From contig NZ_JABEPR010000001.1 in NCBI RefSeq assembly GCF_013044515.1, positions 434,001 to 498,000 of the forward strand: DNA of 64,000 nt, read 5' to 3'. Positions within the stretch are counted from its first letter, which is position 1. Every line of letters starts with the position of its first letter. Origin of the DNA: Sphingomonas sp. ID1715 (GTDB lineage Bacteria; Pseudomonadota; Alphaproteobacteria; Sphingomonadales; Sphingomonadaceae). The notes beneath the pieces are model-generated. The model saw only the letters and a program-made list of their open reading frames with translations, was not told where the DNA came from and did no database searches. The translations under genes and the position numbers were made by a program. This document shows, one piece after another, positions 8,778 through 18,406 of this stretch.

Positions 8778-8838
8778 GCCGCTTGCGTTCCGGGATGTTC
8801 CACTAACCGCTTGACCGTTACGCCTGCGCGTCATAGAC

Positions 8839-8853
8839 GTTCCGCATTCGTTC
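8839..8853. promoter_or_regulatory. LexA operator (SOS box, GTTC-N7-GTTC)
   Basis: The sequence GTTCCGCATTCGTTC matches the alphaproteobacterial SOS box exactly: two direct GTTC half-sites with seven bases between. It ends 16 bp before the GTG start of lexA, the standard place for autoregulation of lexA. Confidence 0.9.
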
Positions 8854-8869
8854 TGCGGAGGTCCTGGCG

Positions 8870-9529
8870 GTGTTGACGCGCAAGCAACATGAACTGCTCT
8901 GCTTCATCCACGATCGTCTCGCGGAAAGCGGCGTCTCGCCTTCCTTCGAAGAGATGAAGGACGCGCTCGACCTGAAGTCGAAATCGGGCGTGCACCGGCT
9001 GATCTCGGCGCTTGAGGAACGGCAGTTCATCCGCCGCCTACCCAATCGCGCCCGCGCGCTCGAAGTGATGCGCATGCCCGAAAGCGCGGAACGCAAGGTC
9101 GTGCCGATTGCCAAGCCGAAGGTACCGGTGCCGGTCGCGGCCAACGAGAATGTCCTCGAAATCCCACTGCACGGCCGCATCGCCGCCGGTGCGCCGATCG
9201 AAGCGCTGGAGGGGCAGAGCAGCCTGTCCGTGCCAGCCGCCCTGCTCGGCCCCGGCGAACATTACGCCCTGGAAGTCGCCGGCGACTCCATGGTCGAAGC
9301 CGGAATCCTCGACGGCGACTATGCGCTCATCCGCCGCGCCGAAACGGCCCGCGACGGCCAGATCGTCGTTGCCCTGGTCGACGACGCCGAAGCCACCCTC
9401 AAATATTTCCGCCGCGAAGGCGCCATGGTCCGCCTCGACCCCGCCAACCGCGCCTACGACCCCCAACGCTACACCCCGAACCGCGTGCGCGTGCAGGGAT
9501 GCCTGGCGGGACTGCTGCGGCGGTATTGA
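8870..9529 (+). CDS. lexA: SOS repressor LexA
   Basis: Repressor of the DNA-damage response that cleaves itself when bound to RecA filaments. The 219 residues comprise a winged-helix DNA-binding domain (1-66, [20 protein letters not shown]) and an S24 peptidase domain. The self-cleavage bond is A106-G107 (RIAAGAP), and the catalytic dyad is S140 (GDSMVEAGI) and K178 (ATLKYF). The start is a GTG at 8870, supported by the ribosome site TGCGGAGG at 8854-8861 and by the SOS box just upstream. Confidence 0.97.
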   Translation: MLTRKQHELLCFIHDRLAESGVSPSFEEMKDALDLKSKSGVHRLISALEERQFIRRLPNRARALEVMRMPESAERKVVPIAKPKVPVPVAANENVLEIPLHGRIAAGAPIEALEGQSSLSVPAALLGPGEHYALEVAGDSMVEAGILDGDYALIRRAETARDGQIVVALVDDAEATLKYFRREGAMVRLDPANRAYDPQRYTPNRVRVQGCLAGLLRRY

Positions 9530-9552
9530 AGGGCGTTGTGACGAGGAGGCGG

Positions 9553-9582
9553 AACGTCCGCTAAGGGCGGATAGCGGACGTT
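9553..9582. repeat. Palindromic repeat, left copy
   Basis: A perfect 11-bp inverted repeat AACGTCCGCTA / TAGCGGACGTT with an 8-bp spacer, 24 bp after lexA. It could act as a terminator hairpin for lexA, although no run of T long enough for classical termination follows (GCGGTTTTC). A related element lies at 10282-10313, on the other side of the next gene. Confidence 0.75.
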
Positions 9583-9638
9583 GCGGTTTTCGATCCATTC
9601 CAAGCTCCTACTTGGCTTGAGACGGACCAAGAACTACC

Positions 9639-10232
9639 GTGCTTTTCGCAACAGGGATGTGGACCAGAATGCGAGTTTGGCAGAGGCACGTCATTGGCTT
9701 TGTCGCGCCGGTAATCGTAGCTGGAACCGTGTTCGCCTTGGCTCCGGAGTATGACGCACCAGAGTGGATGATCACCACTGCGGCCCTGGGTGTCATTATC
9801 GCGATCTGCTATGGCACTGTCGGCTTGTTCCAGTGGATGCATCAGCGACAGAACCATACTCAGGTATCTGCAACTCTTATCGCAGTGACGGTTCTCGGCC
9901 CCGTTCTAGCGTTCGCTTTTCAAGCCCAGGCTTGGTTCCTCACCCTTCCATTGGGTCCGGCAGCTGTAGGTATTTTCCTTAGTGGCTACTTTGGGCGAAT
10001 GCATAGCAGCAACAAGCTCAATCCAGGGGCTAAAGCCGCCGCTCCGGCTCTACCTACATGGGCAGCCATTCCCCTCGTTTTGCTGTTGATGTCAGCAATG
10101 GCATACTCGTTCGCGAACGGAAGTTTTGACCTGCTGATTAAGGTGATCGCGCCGATAGCACTTGCGATTGGGTTCCTAGCGGTTGGCGTTCACAATATCA
10201 CTCGCAAGCTTCGAGGCCGCATCTCGGGCTAG
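9639..10232 (+). CDS. Polytopic membrane protein of unknown function
   Basis: A 197-residue protein with about six hydrophobic segments (near residues 16-34, 43-63, 77-95, 99-115, 137-157 and 165-185) and little charge elsewhere. I recognise no family. Base composition is distinctly less GC-rich than that of lexA and comEC on either side, and the gene is enclosed by two related palindromic repeats, both signs of acquisition. The start could be ATG 9639 or ATG 9657; neither has a strong ribosome site. Confidence 0.6.
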   Translation: MLFATGMWTRMRVWQRHVIGFVAPVIVAGTVFALAPEYDAPEWMITTAALGVIIAICYGTVGLFQWMHQRQNHTQVSATLIAVTVLGPVLAFAFQAQAWFLTLPLGPAAVGIFLSGYFGRMHSSNKLNPGAKAAAPALPTWAAIPLVLLLMSAMAYSFANGSFDLLIKVIAPIALAIGFLAVGVHNITRKLRGRISG

Positions 10233-10281
10233 GTTGCAGCCGATAGAAATTGCGAAGCGCGTCGCTGCTGACGGTAAGGCG

Positions 10282-10313
10282 GAATGTCCGCCATGGGTCG
10301 TAAGCCGACATTC
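10282..10313. repeat. Palindromic repeat, right copy
   Basis: Imperfect inverted repeat starting GAATGTCCGCC and ending GCCGACATTC, with one mismatch in the arms. The flank AAGGCGG before it resembles the flank AGGAGGCGG of the copy at 9553, so the two belong to one repeat family. The surrounding spacer 10233-10449 holds no gene that I can support. Confidence 0.6.
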
Positions 10314-10449
10314 ATTGTGAAGTAAGGCTGTCCTACAGGGCGCCTCATGTGCGAGGCTTAGTGGAGCTCTTTTCCATCGTTGAATATGGTCGACGGCTTT
10401 GACGAGCAGTATTGGTGCGCTGTCCGTCGCTCCGCGACGGGATCCATGG

Positions 10450-12639
10450 TCACTGGGAACATTCGTGACCTTTCACTCCGCCCGGCCTGCCACATCGGTT
10501 CGCCCCCAGCTTCTCTTGCCCCGGGCCGGTTCCAAGAGTTGGTGCCTGCACTGGCCGGGCCCAAGGGTGTCGATCGCCGGTCGCGTTTGTTACCCGTATC
10601 ACCGGCGCCGAGCCGAACACGATCGCCACGCCACCCGTTCGGCTCAGCATCGGCTTGTCCAGCTTCAGCCACTTCGGCTTGCAAGTGCGCGGGAGGCGGC
10701 GGTCGCTGACGACGATGTCGGCGGCGGCGCAGGCGCGGTTCATCGTTTCGATCGGGACCAGATAGGCGCTGCGCGTGGCGAGGATCTGCCATCGGCGGCC
10801 GTCGCGCACGAGCGTCGCCCGGCAGGTATCGGCGGTGCAGGCCGCGCCGGGGAGCGCGTCGAGATCGGACAGGTCGTCGTCCATGCCGGCGGCTTCGGCG
10901 AGCATGGTGCGCACGAACTCCCTGGCCTTGGGGCGTAGCAGCGCATAGCCGCCGTCGCCCGTCCGCAGTGCCAGGTGCCTGCCGTCCGAGGTGACGAGCA
11001 GGTCCGGCGCGGGGGTTGCGAGCGCCCAGGCCGCGCCGGCCGCGAACGGCAGCGCGCCGGCCCAGCGCAGGCGGCTCCGCCACAGGCACGCCCACAATCC
11101 GCCGCCGACGATCAGCGCGAAGGCGCCGGTCGGCCAGCTCGGCAGCATCGCCACCGCGCCGGGCGCATGACCGGCCGTGTGCGCGATCCAGAGCAGCAGC
11201 GCGATGCTCTTGCCCCCCAGCCACCAGAAAGGGCCACCCAGGCCAAACAGATCGAAAACCAGCGCGAGCAGCTCGATCGGCATCACGATGAAGGTCGTGA
11301 TCGGGATCGCGAAGATGTTGGCGACGGCGCCGTACAGCCCCTCCTTGTGGAAGTGGAACAGCGCGATCGGCGCCAGCGCCAGCTCGACGGCCAAGCCGCT
11401 CAGCAGCAGCGAAGCGGCGTTGCGCCCGAGCCGGAGCAACGGCCCTTCTTCGCGCGCCGCCATGAAGGCACGCATGCGGGGATGCTCGTGCAGCGCCACG
11501 ATCGCGACCACGGCCGCAAAGCTCAGCTGGAAGCTGGGGCCGACCAAGGCCTCCGGCCAGATCAGCAGCACGATCAGCGCGCCCGCCGCAACCAGGCGAA
11601 GGGTCAGCGCCTCGCGCCCGATCGCCATCCCGGCGAGCACCAGCAGCGCGGCGACGCAGGCACGCACGGTCGGCACTTCCGCGCCGCTGAGCAGGGTGTA
11701 GGCGATGCCGGTGACAGCGCCCGCTCCCGCCGCGATCAGCATCAGCGGCCAGCGCAGCGCCAGCGTCGGGCTGAGGGCGAGCAGGCGCAGCGTGAGGAAC
11801 ATGGCCGCCGCCACCGCCGCGCTGATGTGCAGCCCGCTGACGGACAGGAGGTGCGCGAGGCCCGAGCGGCGCATCGCCTCTGCATCGGCCTCGCTGACAT
11901 TGCCCTGATCGCCGGTGACGAGCGCCACCGCGATACCGGCGGCGCCGGAGGGTGCCCGCTCCCGAATGTGCGCACCGATCCGGTCGCGTACCGAGCCGCC
12001 GCTCGGCGAGGCGGAGACGCGTTCGACCCGGCCAAGCGCCTTGCCTGTCGCGCCGAGTTGCTGGAACCAGGCGGCGCGCGCAAAGTCGTAGCCGCCGGGC
12101 AGCGACGCGCCGGGCGGCGGCATCAGCCGCGCGCGCAGCTGCAGCCGATCGCCGCGCGCAAGGATCGGCGGCGCGTCGGCACTGGCGATGTTGACGCGTA
12201 GCCGCGGCGGCAGGTCGGGCGCGTTCAGCGGCCGCAGGACGGCGCGCACGCTGTCCTTCGCCGCGAGCTGCTGCACCCGCTCCACATCGGCGGTGAAGGT
12301 CGCGATCGCCGGGCGCTGCAGCACCGGTGCAGAGACAAGCTCCGCCTTCGCCCAGACCAGCCCGCAGCCGAGCGCGATCGCCACGCCCGCGACGATCAGC
12401 GCCGTCCCCGCCCGCCGCGCCAGTCCGATCGCGACTCCGCCTAGCGCCAGAGCGAAGCCGACGGTGATCAATGCCATCCACGCCGGCTCATTCGGCAGCA
12501 GGAACCAGCCGGCGATCCCGACGCCCAGCATCACCGGCAGCCAGAGCGGCAGCTGCTCCCGCTCCTGCTCCAGCCAGCGCTCCACGGCAGCGCCGATCCG
12601 GGCGAGCGGAGACCCTCTTCCGTGCGGGCCGAAGGCCAT
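10450..12639 (-). CDS. comEC: ComEC/Rec2 family DNA-uptake channel protein
   Basis: Inner-membrane channel through which single-stranded DNA enters the cytoplasm during transformation. The product of about 730 residues has an N-terminal helix pair, a soluble OB-like DUF4131 region (about residues 100-215), and the competence domain with many membrane helices and the hallmark LLSVSGLHIS. The C-terminal domain is short and lacks an intact metallo-beta-lactamase HxHxDH motif, as in many alphaproteobacterial forms. The C-terminus after GDRHPWARP carries about 33 extra residues of low-complexity look, possibly read-through into former spacer. Start 12639 leaves room for a promoter shared with the divergent gltX; 12666 is an alternative. 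Confidence 0.9.
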   Translation of the reverse strand: MAFGPHGRGSPLARIGAAVERWLEQEREQLPLWLPVMLGVGIAGWFLLPNEPAWMALITVGFALALGGVAIGLARRAGTALIVAGVAIALGCGLVWAKAELVSAPVLQRPAIATFTADVERVQQLAAKDSVRAVLRPLNAPDLPPRLRVNIASADAPPILARGDRLQLRARLMPPPGASLPGGYDFARAAWFQQLGATGKALGRVERVSASPSGGSVRDRIGAHIRERAPSGAAGIAVALVTGDQGNVSEADAEAMRRSGLAHLLSVSGLHISAAVAAAMFLTLRLLALSPTLALRWPLMLIAAGAGAVTGIAYTLLSGAEVPTVRACVAALLVLAGMAIGREALTLRLVAAGALIVLLIWPEALVGPSFQLSFAAVVAIVALHEHPRMRAFMAAREEGPLLRLGRNAASLLLSGLAVELALAPIALFHFHKEGLYGAVANIFAIPITTFIVMPIELLALVFDLFGLGGPFWWLGGKSIALLLWIAHTAGHAPGAVAMLPSWPTGAFALIVGGGLWACLWRSRLRWAGALPFAAGAAWALATPAPDLLVTSDGRHLALRTGDGGYALLRPKAREFVRTMLAEAAGMDDDLSDLDALPGAACTADTCRATLVRDGRRWQILATRSAYLVPIETMNRACAAADIVVSDRRLPRTCKPKWLKLDKPMLSRTGGVAIVFGSAPVIRVTNATGDRHPWARPVQAPTLGTGPGQEKLGANRCGRPGGVKGHECSQ

Positions 12640-12695
12640 GCTAGGGGCGCTCGCACCTGAGATCATGTCAGCTACAGCGTAAGGAGCATCAGCGC

Positions 12696-14138
12696 GTGAG
12701 CGCAAGCAGCGTCGTCACTCGTTTTGCCCCTTCGCCGACGGGCTTTCTGCACATCGGCGGCGCGCGCACGGCGCTGTTCAACCTGCTCTTCGCCCGTCAC
12801 CATGGCGGCAAATTCCGGTTGCGCATCGAGGACACCGACAAGGCGCGCTCCACTCAGGCGGCGATCGACGCCATTCTGGACGGCATGAGCTGGCTCGACC
12901 TGAACTGGGACGACGAGGTCGTCTATCAGTCTCAGCGCGCCGCACGACATGTCGAAGTGGCCGAGGCGCTGCTGGCGAACGGCCATGCCTATCGTTGCTA
13001 TGCGACGCCGGAGGAACTCGCCGAGCTGCGCGAGCAGCAGCGCGCGGCCAGGCAGCCGCTGCGCTATGACGGGCGGTGGCGGGATCGCGAAGGCGGGCCT
13101 GAGCAGGAGGGCAAGCCCTTTGCCGTGCGGCTGCGCGCGCAGACGGAAGGCGAGACGGCGATCGACGATCTCGTCCAGGGCCGCGTCATCGTGCAGAACA
13201 GCGAGCTGGACGACATGATCCTGCTCCGTTCCGACGGCACGCCGACCTATATGCTCGCGGTGGTCGTCGACGATCATGACATGGGCGTCACCCATGTGAT
13301 CCGCGGTGACGACCATCTGAACAACGCCTTCCGCCAGCTCGGGATCATCAAGGCGATGGGCTGGCCGGAGCCTGCCTATGCGCACATTCCGCTGATCCAT
13401 GGGTCGGACGGCGCCAAGCTGTCGAAGCGCCACGGCGCACTGGGCGTCGACGCCTATCGCGACGAACTCGGCATGCTGCCGGAGGCGGTGAACAACTATC
13501 TGCTGCGGCTCGGCTGGGGCCATGGCGACGACGAGATCATCTCGCGCGAGCAAGCGGTGGAGTGGTTCGACATCGGTGGCGTCGGCCGTTCGCCCTCCCG
13601 CTTCGACCTGAAGAAGCTGGAGAATCTGAACGGCCATTATCTGCGCGAGGCGGCTGATGACCGGCTGGCGGAGCTCGTCGCGCCGCGGGTCGAGCGGCTG
13701 ATCGGGCATGCGCCGGATCGCGCCTTGCTCGCCCGCGCCATGCCGGAGCTGAAGCCGCGCGCGAAGACGCTCGACGAGATCGCCGACGGTGCCTTGTTCC
13801 TGTTCGCGGAGCGCCCGCTGGCTCTCGACGACAAGGCCGCCGCCCTGCTAGATGCCCGTGCGCAAGCGCTGTTGGGACAAACCCGCGACGCGCTCGCCGC
13901 CATTTCCGAATGGTCGGGCGAGGCGATCGAAGCGGCGGTGCGGCAGGTCGCGGAGAGTGCCGGTATTGGCCTCGGAAAGGTCGCGCAGCCGCTGCGCGCC
14001 GCCCTCACCGGGCGGACCACCTCTCCGGGCATATTCGACGTGTTGGTCCTGCTGGGACGCGAAGAGTCGCTCGTGCGGCTCGGCGACCAGAGCGGGCAGG
14101 CAAAGAACGTGCACGCGCACGCGATTGAGGAGCAGTGA
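12696..14138 (+). CDS. gltX: Glutamyl-tRNA synthetase
   Basis: Charges tRNA-Glu with glutamate. The 480-residue class I synthetase has the HIGH-type signature [18 protein letters not shown] near the N-terminus and the KMSKS-type loop KLSKRHG in the middle, followed by the C-terminal anticodon-binding domain. The start is GTG at 12696, with a good ribosome site (TAAGGAG) 8 bp upstream. It is followed by gltA after 3 bp, so the two are co-transcribed. Family type (discriminating or not) cannot be decided here. Confidence 0.96.
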   Translation: MSASSVVTRFAPSPTGFLHIGGARTALFNLLFARHHGGKFRLRIEDTDKARSTQAAIDAILDGMSWLDLNWDDEVVYQSQRAARHVEVAEALLANGHAYRCYATPEELAELREQQRAARQPLRYDGRWRDREGGPEQEGKPFAVRLRAQTEGETAIDDLVQGRVIVQNSELDDMILLRSDGTPTYMLAVVVDDHDMGVTHVIRGDDHLNNAFRQLGIIKAMGWPEPAYAHIPLIHGSDGAKLSKRHGALGVDAYRDELGMLPEAVNNYLLRLGWGHGDDEIISREQAVEWFDIGGVGRSPSRFDLKKLENLNGHYLREAADDRLAELVAPRVERLIGHAPDRALLARAMPELKPRAKTLDEIADGALFLFAERPLALDDKAAALLDARAQALLGQTRDALAAISEWSGEAIEAAVRQVAESAGIGLGKVAQPLRAALTGRTTSPGIFDVLVLLGREESLVRLGDQSGQAKNVHAHAIEEQ

Positions 14139-14141
14139 CGA

Positions 14142-15425
14142 ATGAGTGACATGGCAAAGCTGGCGCTCGGGGGGGCGGACACCCAGTTCCCGGTAATGAA
14201 GGGTTCGGTCGGCCCCGATGTGGTCGATATCCGCAAGCTCTACGCGCAGACCGGCGCCTTCACCTATGATCCGGGCTTCACCTCGACCGCGAGCTGCGAG
14301 TCCAAGATCACCTATATCGATGGCGACGAAGGCATCCTCCTTCATCGCGGCTATCCCATCCATCAGCTCGCCGAACAGTCGAGCTTCATGGAAGTTTGCT
14401 ATCTGCTCCTGAACGGCGAGCTGCCCAAGCAGAACGAGCTCACCACCTTCACGCGTACGATCAGCCGCCACACCATGCTGCACGAGCAGCTGGCGACCTT
14501 CTACCGCGGCTTCCGGCGTGACGCCCACCCGATGGCGATCATGTGCGGCGTCGTCGGCGCGCTCTCCGCCTTCTACCATGATTCGACGGACATCACCGAT
14601 CCGCAGCAGCGGATGATCGCCAGCCACCGGCTGATCGCGAAGATGCCGACCATCGCGGCGATGGCATATAAATATTCGGTCGGGCAGCCTTTCCTCTATC
14701 CGGACAACTCGCTGAGCTATGCGGGCAATTTCCTGCGCATGACGTTCGGCGTGCCGGCCGAACCCTATGAAGTGGTGCCGGCGGTCGAGCGGGCGATGGA
14801 CCGGATCTTCATCCTGCACGCCGATCACGAGCAGAACGCATCGACCTCGACCGTTCGCCTGGCCGGGTCTTCGGGTGCCAATCCGTTCGCCTGTATCGCC
14901 GCGGGCATCGCCTGCCTTTGGGGTCCCGCGCATGGCGGCGCCAATGAAGCCGCGCTCAACATGCTTCGCGAGATCGGTACGCCCGACAAGATCCCGCACT
15001 ATATCGAGCGGGCGAAGGACAAGAACGATCCCTTCCGCCTGATGGGCTTTGGGCACCGGGTCTACAAGAATTACGATCCGCGCGCGACCGTGATGCAGAA
15101 GACGGTGCGCGAGGTGTTCGAGGCGCTGAAGGTCAACGACCCCCTGTTCGAAACCGCGTTGCGGCTCGAGGAACTGGCGCTGAAGGACGATTATTTCATC
15201 GAGAAGAAGCTGTTCCCGAACGTCGACTTTTATTCAGGCGTGATCCTGTCGGCGATCGGCTTCCCGACATCGATGTTCACCGCCCTGTTCGCGCTTGCCC
15301 GCACCGTCGGCTGGATCGCCCAGTGGAACGAGATGATCACCGATCCCGACCAGAAGATCGGCCGCCCGCGTCAGCTCTACACCGGTCCGACGCAGCGGGA
15401 CTATGTTCCGATCGGCCAGCGCTAA
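14142..15425 (+). CDS. gltA: Citrate synthase (type II)
   Basis: Condenses acetyl-CoA and oxaloacetate to citrate in the TCA cycle. The 427-residue product has the length of hexameric type II enzymes. Catalytic-region motifs are visible: [14 protein letters not shown] with the first active-site His, [14 protein letters not shown] with the second, and the Asp in PNVDFYSG. The gene follows gltX after 3 bp, and its last 23 bp overlap the next gene. Confidence 0.97.
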   Translation: MSDMAKLALGGADTQFPVMKGSVGPDVVDIRKLYAQTGAFTYDPGFTSTASCESKITYIDGDEGILLHRGYPIHQLAEQSSFMEVCYLLLNGELPKQNELTTFTRTISRHTMLHEQLATFYRGFRRDAHPMAIMCGVVGALSAFYHDSTDITDPQQRMIASHRLIAKMPTIAAMAYKYSVGQPFLYPDNSLSYAGNFLRMTFGVPAEPYEVVPAVERAMDRIFILHADHEQNASTSTVRLAGSSGANPFACIAAGIACLWGPAHGGANEAALNMLREIGTPDKIPHYIERAKDKNDPFRLMGFGHRVYKNYDPRATVMQKTVREVFEALKVNDPLFETALRLEELALKDDYFIEKKLFPNVDFYSGVILSAIGFPTSMFTALFALARTVGWIAQWNEMITDPDQKIGRPRQLYTGPTQRDYVPIGQR

Positions 15426-15918
15426 GGCCGGCCTGTTCGCAGTCGCCCTGGCGGGCGGCTGCGGCGGCCAGGCGGCTGGACCGGCCTCCGCCGGAGCCCC
15501 TTTCGACCCTTTGGTCTTCTTCGCGGGTCGCACCGCCGGCGAAGGCGAACTCAAGATCCTGTTCAAGGCCGCCCAGCCCATCCGGGTCCAAGGCCAGGGT
15601 CGCGTCGAGCCGGACGGCACGCTCGTCCTCGACCAGCAGGTCCGCCGCGGCGATCGCCCTGTGGAGCGCCGCCAGTGGCGCATGCGCCAGCTGGCGCCGG
15701 GCCGTTATCGCGGCACCTTGACCGATGCCTCAGGCCCGGTCGAGATCGAGAGCAAGGGATCCTTGCTGGCGATCCGTTATGCGATGAAGGGCGGCATGGA
15801 AGTGCGGCAAACCTTGTCCCTCGACCGCGCGGGCAGAACGGCTGCTAACCGCATGACGATCAGCAAGTTCGGGGTGGCCGTCGCGCATCTGAACGAGACC
15901 ATCCGCAAGGTCGATTAG
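15403..15918 (+). CDS. DUF3833-like envelope protein
   Basis: A 171-residue protein with a hydrophobic N-terminus ending AGGCGG, which could be a weak lipobox, and a beta-rich body ([30 protein letters not shown]) that fits the DUF3833 family of exported proteins as I know it. Its function is unknown. The start overlaps the end of gltA by 23 bp in another frame; the ATG at 15403 is the only convincing one. It may be expressed from the gltX-gltA transcript. The last 4 bp overlap the convergent histidine kinase gene. Confidence 0.7.
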   Translation: MFRSASAKAGLFAVALAGGCGGQAAGPASAGAPFDPLVFFAGRTAGEGELKILFKAAQPIRVQGQGRVEPDGTLVLDQQVRRGDRPVERRQWRMRQLAPGRYRGTLTDASGPVEIESKGSLLAIRYAMKGGMEVRQTLSLDRAGRTAANRMTISKFGVAVAHLNETIRKVD

Positions 15919-17228
15919 GCGCCCGAGGGGAGCACCAGCGTGAAGCGCGCGCCCTCACCCGGCGCGCTGTCGAGCAGGATCTCGCCGTCCATCGCCCGGG
16001 CAAGGCGGCGGGCGATGTAGAGGCCGAGACCGCTGCCGCCATCGGACTGGTCGAGCCGCGTGAATTTGTCGAAGATGCGTGCCTGGTCGATGCGGGCAAT
16101 CCCCTGCCCCTGATCCGCCACCACGATGAGCGTACGGCTGCCCTGGACCTCGCCGCGCAGCCAGATGGCCGCATCGTCGGGCGAATGACGAATGGCATTG
16201 CCGATCAGGTTGACGAGGATCTGGAGCACGCGGCCGGCATCGCCAATCGCCGGCAGGGTCTCACCGGACGCCGGGCTGTCGATGCGGACGCCGCGCGCGG
16301 CGGCGCGGACCTTCAACAGGCCGGCGGCGCGGCGCGCCAGTTCGGCAAGGTCGATCTCGTCGCGGCGCGGACGGAAATCCTCGCGCTCGATGGCCTGCAG
16401 ATCGACCAGGTCGCCGACGACGCCGAGCAGGTGACGGCCGGCGCTCGCGATATCCTGCGCATAGTCGGCATAGTCGCGGCGGATCGGTCCCTCGGCCTGT
16501 GCACCGATATTCTCCGCCTGCTCGACGATGCGCGAGAGCGGGTCGCGCAACGCCTTTTCGAGACGCGCGCCGAGCGCATCGACCTTCCCGCCTTCTTCGG
16601 CCGGAGCCGGCGCAGACGTGTCGGTGCGGAAGGCGCTGCCGCGATAGCCCGCAAAGCGGCCGCCGCCATCGACCAGCGGCAGTCCAGTCAGACGGACTCG
16701 TTCACCGGTGGTGCGGACCAGGGCTTCCTGCCCATCGAACCGCGCGCGTGCGGCAAGCGCCTCCAGAATGGGCATGCCTTCGCCCGCATCGACGAACTGG
16801 AAATAGCGGCTGAGCGGCTGACCCATGGCGTCGTTGGCCTCACTGCCGAGGGCAGTCAGGCGCAGCGCCGGGTCGGTTTCCCATAGCCAGTCGCCGCGCG
16901 CGCGCATGAAGTCATGGACGCGGTCGCCAGCGCCCTCGCCGCCCTTCGCCGGCCGGCGCGCCCAGCCGCCGATCGAGAGAGCAACCCCTTCCTCGTCCGG
17001 CCGCGCCTCGACCCAGAGGTCAAGATCGTCGGCGCCTTCGGCCGCGATCACGCAGCGGGAGACCAGGATGCCCAGGCGCTGCGCCAGCCGCGCCAGCGTG
17101 GCGATCTGCGGAACGGCGATGGCGTCGCCGAGCGTCCCGCCCGCGGCTTCCTGCAGCCGCGCGAGCGGTGCTTCGGCCTCGACCAGCCTGCCCTCGCGAT
17201 CGATCCTGCCATGCGCGAGACTGCTCAC
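15915..17228 (-). CDS. PAS sensor histidine kinase with altered phospho-acceptor
   Basis: Predicted soluble sensor kinase of 437 residues. A PAS-like segment lies near residues 105-205, the dimerisation helices near 215-290, and a complete-looking HATPase domain follows: N box LVNLIGNAIRHSPDD, G1 VADQGQGIARI and G2 GGSGLGLYIARRL. In the dimerisation helix the usual H-E-L-R-T-P-L reads K-A-L-R-D-P-L, so the phospho-accepting His is replaced by Lys. The GTG start at 17228 shares the bases GTGA with the stop of the upstream DUF2336 gene; longer upstream starts would run through that gene. The pair is clearly co-translated. It could be a pseudokinase that regulates by binding rather than by phosphotransfer. 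Confidence 0.82.
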   Translation of the reverse strand: MSSLAHGRIDREGRLVEAEAPLARLQEAAGGTLGDAIAVPQIATLARLAQRLGILVSRCVIAAEGADDLDLWVEARPDEEGVALSIGGWARRPAKGGEGAGDRVHDFMRARGDWLWETDPALRLTALGSEANDAMGQPLSRYFQFVDAGEGMPILEALAARARFDGQEALVRTTGERVRLTGLPLVDGGGRFAGYRGSAFRTDTSAPAPAEEGGKVDALGARLEKALRDPLSRIVEQAENIGAQAEGPIRRDYADYAQDIASAGRHLLGVVGDLVDLQAIEREDFRPRRDEIDLAELARRAAGLLKVRAAARGVRIDSPASGETLPAIGDAGRVLQILVNLIGNAIRHSPDDAAIWLRGEVQGSRTLIVVADQGQGIARIDQARIFDKFTRLDQSDGGSGLGLYIARRLARAMDGEILLDSAPGEGARFTLVLPSGA

Positions 17229-18301
17229 CGCGACCGCCGTTCCCGGCCAATGTCGACAATGGCTTCGCGAAACGCCCGGTCCAGCTGCCATGGCCGGATC
17301 GCCTCACGCGCGGCGGCCACGTCGAGATCGAGAAAGTCGTTGACCCGCTCCTCGAGCTTCATGTCGCCGAGCCCGTTCACCGCCGCCATCTGGAGCAAGA
17401 TCGGCGCGGCGACCTGGGTCGGCGTCTCGACCGCCCTGAGCAGCACCGCGAGCGCTCCGAGCGAAGGGTCGGCAGCGAGCAGGAAGGCGGGTCCGAAGTC
17501 GAGACGCGCGCGCACTGCGAGCATCGCCACGAACAGGCTGAACCGACCTGCCTGGAAGAGCTCGAGCAGCAACAGGTCGTCGCCCCGCACCGCCAAGGCC
17601 AGCCGCATGGCAAGCGCGGCAAGGCTGCGGCCCTCGTCATGCGCCGCCAGCCGCTCGCCGACGACAGCCGCGAGCGCATCATCGCGCAGCGGGCCGGAAA
17701 GTGCCGAAGAGCGCTCAAGATAATCGCGCAGCGCCGCGGCGGCGCGCCACAGCAGGCGGTGGAGCAGATCGGCCGGGAGATCGGCCAGAGCGAAGCGCGG
17801 CGCGCCCATGTCGCCGAAGCGGCGCGCCTCGGCGGCGAGCAGGCTCGCTTCGAGTTCGACCGGAGCATCGAGGCGCACCGCCGCCCCTTCGGCAGGGCGG
17901 AGTTCGGCAACGCGGCGGATCGTCTGTCCGATCCGGCATTCTTCCGATCGCGTGAGCAGCAGGCCGATCAAATCGCGGTCGCGCAGCACGCCTGCCCGGT
18001 CGAAGATGGGCCTTAGAATGGGGATCCGCTCTACCTCCAGCACCGGTGGTGCATCGGGGCCCAAGCGTGAAGCAAGCGCCAGGCGCACATCTCGCTCAAG
18101 TTCCTGCACCAGTCCGTCGAGCATCTGGGCCATGGCCGCGCGCTGGCTGTCGGTGGGCCGCACGAAATCGGGCAGGAACAGGTCGTGGAGGGCGGCGGTC
18201 AGACGCGCATCCGCCTGGCGCGCAACCTGGGCGGCGTCGGCAAGCAGCCGATCCGGTCCGCTGGGCGCAGCCTCGCCCCCTTCCAGCGCGCTCAAGGCCA
18301 T
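17225..18301 (-). CDS. DUF2336 domain protein
   Basis: A 358-residue, Leu/Ala/Arg-rich, mostly helical cytoplasmic protein that fits the alphaproteobacterial DUF2336 family, whose members often accompany signalling genes. No catalytic motif is visible. It starts at the ATG at 18301 and is joined to the following sensor kinase gene by a GTGA overlap, so the two products probably act together. A divergent lipoprotein gene starts about 105 bp away. Confidence 0.75.
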   Translation of the reverse strand: MALSALEGGEAAPSGPDRLLADAAQVARQADARLTAALHDLFLPDFVRPTDSQRAAMAQMLDGLVQELERDVRLALASRLGPDAPPVLEVERIPILRPIFDRAGVLRDRDLIGLLLTRSEECRIGQTIRRVAELRPAEGAAVRLDAPVELEASLLAAEARRFGDMGAPRFALADLPADLLHRLLWRAAAALRDYLERSSALSGPLRDDALAAVVGERLAAHDEGRSLAALAMRLALAVRGDDLLLLELFQAGRFSLFVAMLAVRARLDFGPAFLLAADPSLGALAVLLRAVETPTQVAAPILLQMAAVNGLGDMKLEERVNDFLDLDVAAAREAIRPWQLDRAFREAIVDIGRERRSR

Positions 18302-18406
18302 GGTGGACCACTTAAAAACCAGGTGTGAAGGACGCGTTAAGTGTGCGCTTGGCGTCGGCGCGACTGGGCCATAGAGCAGGTCCGATTGCAAGAGGGCCCG
18401 GGCGGA

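Noticed and set aside
10358-12481. A 707-codon minus-strand frame over comEC in another phase
   Set aside because: Out-of-phase shadow of comEC on the same strand with Arg/Ala low-complexity composition and no family features.
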